In this document: positions 7,501-8,010 of the stretch, piece by piece
Numbering within the stretch: the stretch's first letter is position 1
Layout of the letters: each line of letters begins with the position of its first letter
DNA from: CAYUPI01 sp964446585
Lineage (GTDB): Bacteria > Verrucomicrobiota > Verrucomicrobiia > Limisphaerales > UBA8199
Reading direction: 5' to 3'
Assembly: GCA_964446585.1 (NCBI GenBank)
Contig: CAYUPI010000113.1
Location: 1 to 8,010, forward strand
DNA: 8,010 nucleotides
Notes under the pieces: model-generated
Database searches by the model: none
Told to the model about the DNA's origin: nothing
What the model saw: the letters and a program-made list of their open reading frames with translations, nothing else
Position numbers and translations under genes: made by a program

Positions 7501-8010
7501 ACTTCACGAACAGCTCGTGTCCGCTGACGGTCAGTCTGACTTCTCCAACCAGTGGCGCCGCGGTGAGCAACACCATTACGCTGGCGGCTACCGCCAACGT
7601 CTGCGCGACCAGGGTGGAGTTTTATTGCGACAGCCAGAGCACACCGCTGGGCACGGCGTCCAGTTCGCCGTTCACGTACGTGTGCGATACGACCTTGATG
7701 CCCAACGGGAGCCATAGCCTCTACAGCAAGGCGTATGACGTCGCCGGCAATTCCACGAATTCCGCGTCGGTTTCCGTTAGCGTTTCCAATACAACTTCGA
7801 TTCCCGGCCAGTTCCAGTGGCTGAAGACCATTCAAGGCACTGGCAGCGCGATGTCCTACGGCCTGGTGACCGATCGCGTCGGCAACATTTACTCGGCCGG
7901 ACCCTATTCCGGCACGGTGGATTTTGGCCAGGGCAGCGTTTCGAGCATCGGGGGGGGATACGATTGCTTCCTGATCAAGTACAACTCGGCAGGAGGCGTG
8001 GTGTGGGTCA
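4596..8010 (+). CDS. Giant exported multidomain protein: FN3, BACON-like, InlB-type repeats, Ig-like, SBBP (3' partial)
   Basis: The frame is open for 1138 codons to the window edge. From GTG 4596 a Sec signal peptide is clear: basic N-region, hydrophobic core 12-25, cleavage after ARA at residue 32. Domain order: FN3 at about 37-133, 135-233 and 235-333, each with a Cys pair 81 residues apart; a divergent FN3-like module 333-415 (YQLERAQVPGGPWSPV); FN3 420-519; BACON-like 519-602 (CSWTASVDPTNSWIQV, ending YTIMQKG); five InlB-type/bacterial-repeat units 605-970, each with an NW-x-EN core and a VANF end; Ig-like 975-1065 (VEFYCDS, YDVAGN); an SBBP-like repeat from 1073 (GNIYSAG...FLIKYNSAGGVVWV). 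Such architectures are secreted or surface adhesins or carbohydrate-related proteins; no catalytic domain is visible yet. ATG 4503/4506, overlapping the regulator stop, are alternative starts that would lengthen the N-region by about 30 residues. The real C-terminus and any sorting signal lie outside. Confidence 0.9.
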   Translation, partial: MNRASPKPSRSLFGLATAILLCALCEPGTARAGSDKTAPSVPANLGATASSCNQATLSWSASTDPTVNGQTTSGVQGYNVYRGGALLKFVTGTSTLDPNLTANTTYSYKVSALDFAGNESGQSVTASVTLSLCPDTTAPAAPANLSVGPSSCNQAVLSWSTAGDLSNPTQQVSGVKGYNVYRGGALLKFVSGTTTTDSGLAGNGSYSYQVSAVDNANNESDKSTASGLTTPLCPDVTPPSVPAGLSITSLSCNAVSFSWAQSSDPGSTTDQVSGLKGYNIYRNGALSQFIAVPAAADAGVTPGAAYSYQVSSVDNAGNESALSVALPVMTPSCPATPASNLKLLVSNGIAQVRWSGTVGAIYQLERAQVPGGPWSPVDAPTAAFGGTALTCGSSCFYRVALFTNTAAYIANRVTNSMDNAAPPVPGNLVLNAVSASEVDLSWAPVTDVGMVDGFGYVFTSGLDRYLIYRDGIFLKSESDGTTNSTDLTVSAGGQYSYSVAAIDRAGNVSGATSSAVNTCIFLLPAGITNGADGTNGSFVVDALGCSWTASVDPTNSWIQVLGPTSGSGPAAVSYSVQGNTDVNDRSGTVWVKNKAYTIMQKGRRCNATIASNSSPTAGGSTSISPSNTVVCGSSVTVMAAANSGYSFLNWTENGTPVSTSTSYAFSANTNRSLVANFTTLPLYSITTSSSPSAGGTTSGGGTVLSGSSVTVRATAASCYYFINWTENGNVVSTLASYAFTATAGRNLVANFAPITYSITTSSSPSGTGTTSGGGTVSCGSNATLTATPASCYNFVNWTENGNVVSTLASYSFTATAGRNLVANFAPINCPISTSSSPSGTGTTSGGGTVNCGSSVTITATPTSCYNFVNWTENGSIVATSASYSFTATAARNLVANFAPITYTITTSSSPSGAGTTTGGGTVNCGSSVSVTATANAGYGFANWKENSTVVSTSAIYVFSANASRTLVANFTNSSCPLTVSLTSPTSGAAVSNTITLAATANVCATRVEFYCDSQSTPLGTASSSPFTYVCDTTLMPNGSHSLYSKAYDVAGNSTNSASVSVSVSNTTSIPGQFQWLKTIQGTGSAMSYGLVTDRVGNIYSAGPYSGTVDFGQGSVSSIGGGYDCFLIKYNSAGGVVWV
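4704..5594 (+). repeat. Three tandem FN3 units with exact 300-nt period
   Basis: The SSCN or LSCN cysteine codons are at 4749, 5049 and 5349, and the domain-closing cysteine codons at 4992, 5292 and 5592. Both series are spaced exactly 300 nt (100 residues). Units 1 and 2 are most alike, sharing YNVYRGGALLKFV almost codon for codon (4842-4862 and 5142-5162 regions); unit 3 has diverged (YNIYRNGALSQFI). Each unit likely holds one disulfide between its two cysteines, consistent with export. The pairing is inferred from constant spacing. Confidence 0.8.
6408..7505 (+). repeat. Five InlB-type repeats, four of them with exact 219-nt period
   Basis: Repeat starts, aligned on the Y/C-x-I-T/S-T-SSSP motif, are at 6642, 6861, 7080 and 7299, exactly 219 nt (73 residues) apart; a more diverged first unit begins at 6408. 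Each runs through a GGGT stretch, a CGSS or SGSS turn, an NW-x-EN core and ends VANF. The blocks 6762-6857 and 6981-7076 differ at only about three positions, and one of these is silent, pointing to recent duplication or gene conversion. The repeat resembles the bacterial-repeat/divergent InlB B-repeat family. Confidence 0.85.
7950..7957 (+). repeat. G8 homopolymer inside the SBBP-like segment
   Basis: Eight consecutive G bases encode part of SIGGGYDC in the giant exported protein. A one-base slip here would shift the frame and truncate the remaining C-terminal part. The tract is short compared with classic phase-variable tracts, so this is a note of potential rather than evidence of switching. 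Confidence 0.5.

Overview
The window looks like part of a moderately GC-rich Verrucomicrobiota chromosome (Pedosphaera/Limisphaerales type), or a close PVC relative. The main reasons are a prepilin-like protein with the H-X9-DG C-terminal signature, which is greatly expanded in that group; a cytoplasmic GH88 uronyl hydrolase next to a cupin; and a giant secreted multidomain FN3/BACON/InlB-repeat/SBBP protein. This assignment rests on protein style and was not confirmed by any search.

Layout. (1) Bases 2-2256, plus strand: a two-gene sugar-catabolism block. The 3' end of a cupin protein resembling class I mannose-6-phosphate isomerases is followed 17 bp later by a GH88 unsaturated glucuronyl/galacturonyl hydrolase. 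The GH88 gene carries an in-frame palindromic insertion of about 90 bp. (2) Bases 2276-3184, minus strand: a type II secretion/type IV pilin-like protein with an N-terminal prepilin signal, convergent with GH88 with only 19 bp between the stops. (3) Bases 3185-3913: about 730 bp with no convincing gene but several inverted repeats. The best is a perfect 11-bp repeat whose left arm is a near-ideal Shine-Dalgarno sequence and whose right arm is its complement. (4) Bases 3914-4513, plus strand: a stand-alone receiver-domain response regulator with an unstructured tail in place of an output domain. (5) Bases 4596-8010 and beyond, plus strand: the first 1138 residues of a very large exported protein, open to the window edge. 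It has a signal peptide, three FN3 domains with an exact 100-residue period, a divergent FN3-like module, another FN3, a BACON-like domain, five InlB-type repeats (four of them on an exact 219-nt period), an Ig-like module and the start of an SBBP-type repeat region.

How the genes may work together: the cupin and GH88 genes fit cytoplasmic breakdown of unsaturated uronic oligosaccharides released by polysaccharide lyases, and the prepilin-like protein and giant exported protein belong to the envelope. The regulator lies immediately upstream of the giant gene on the same strand, so the two may be co-transcribed. That is inferred from position only. I saw no tRNA, rRNA, CRISPR array, transposase or convincing intrinsic terminator. 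The points most worth following up are the self-complementary ribosome-binding site upstream of the regulator, the palindromic in-frame insertion in GH88, and the recently homogenised repeats of the giant protein.
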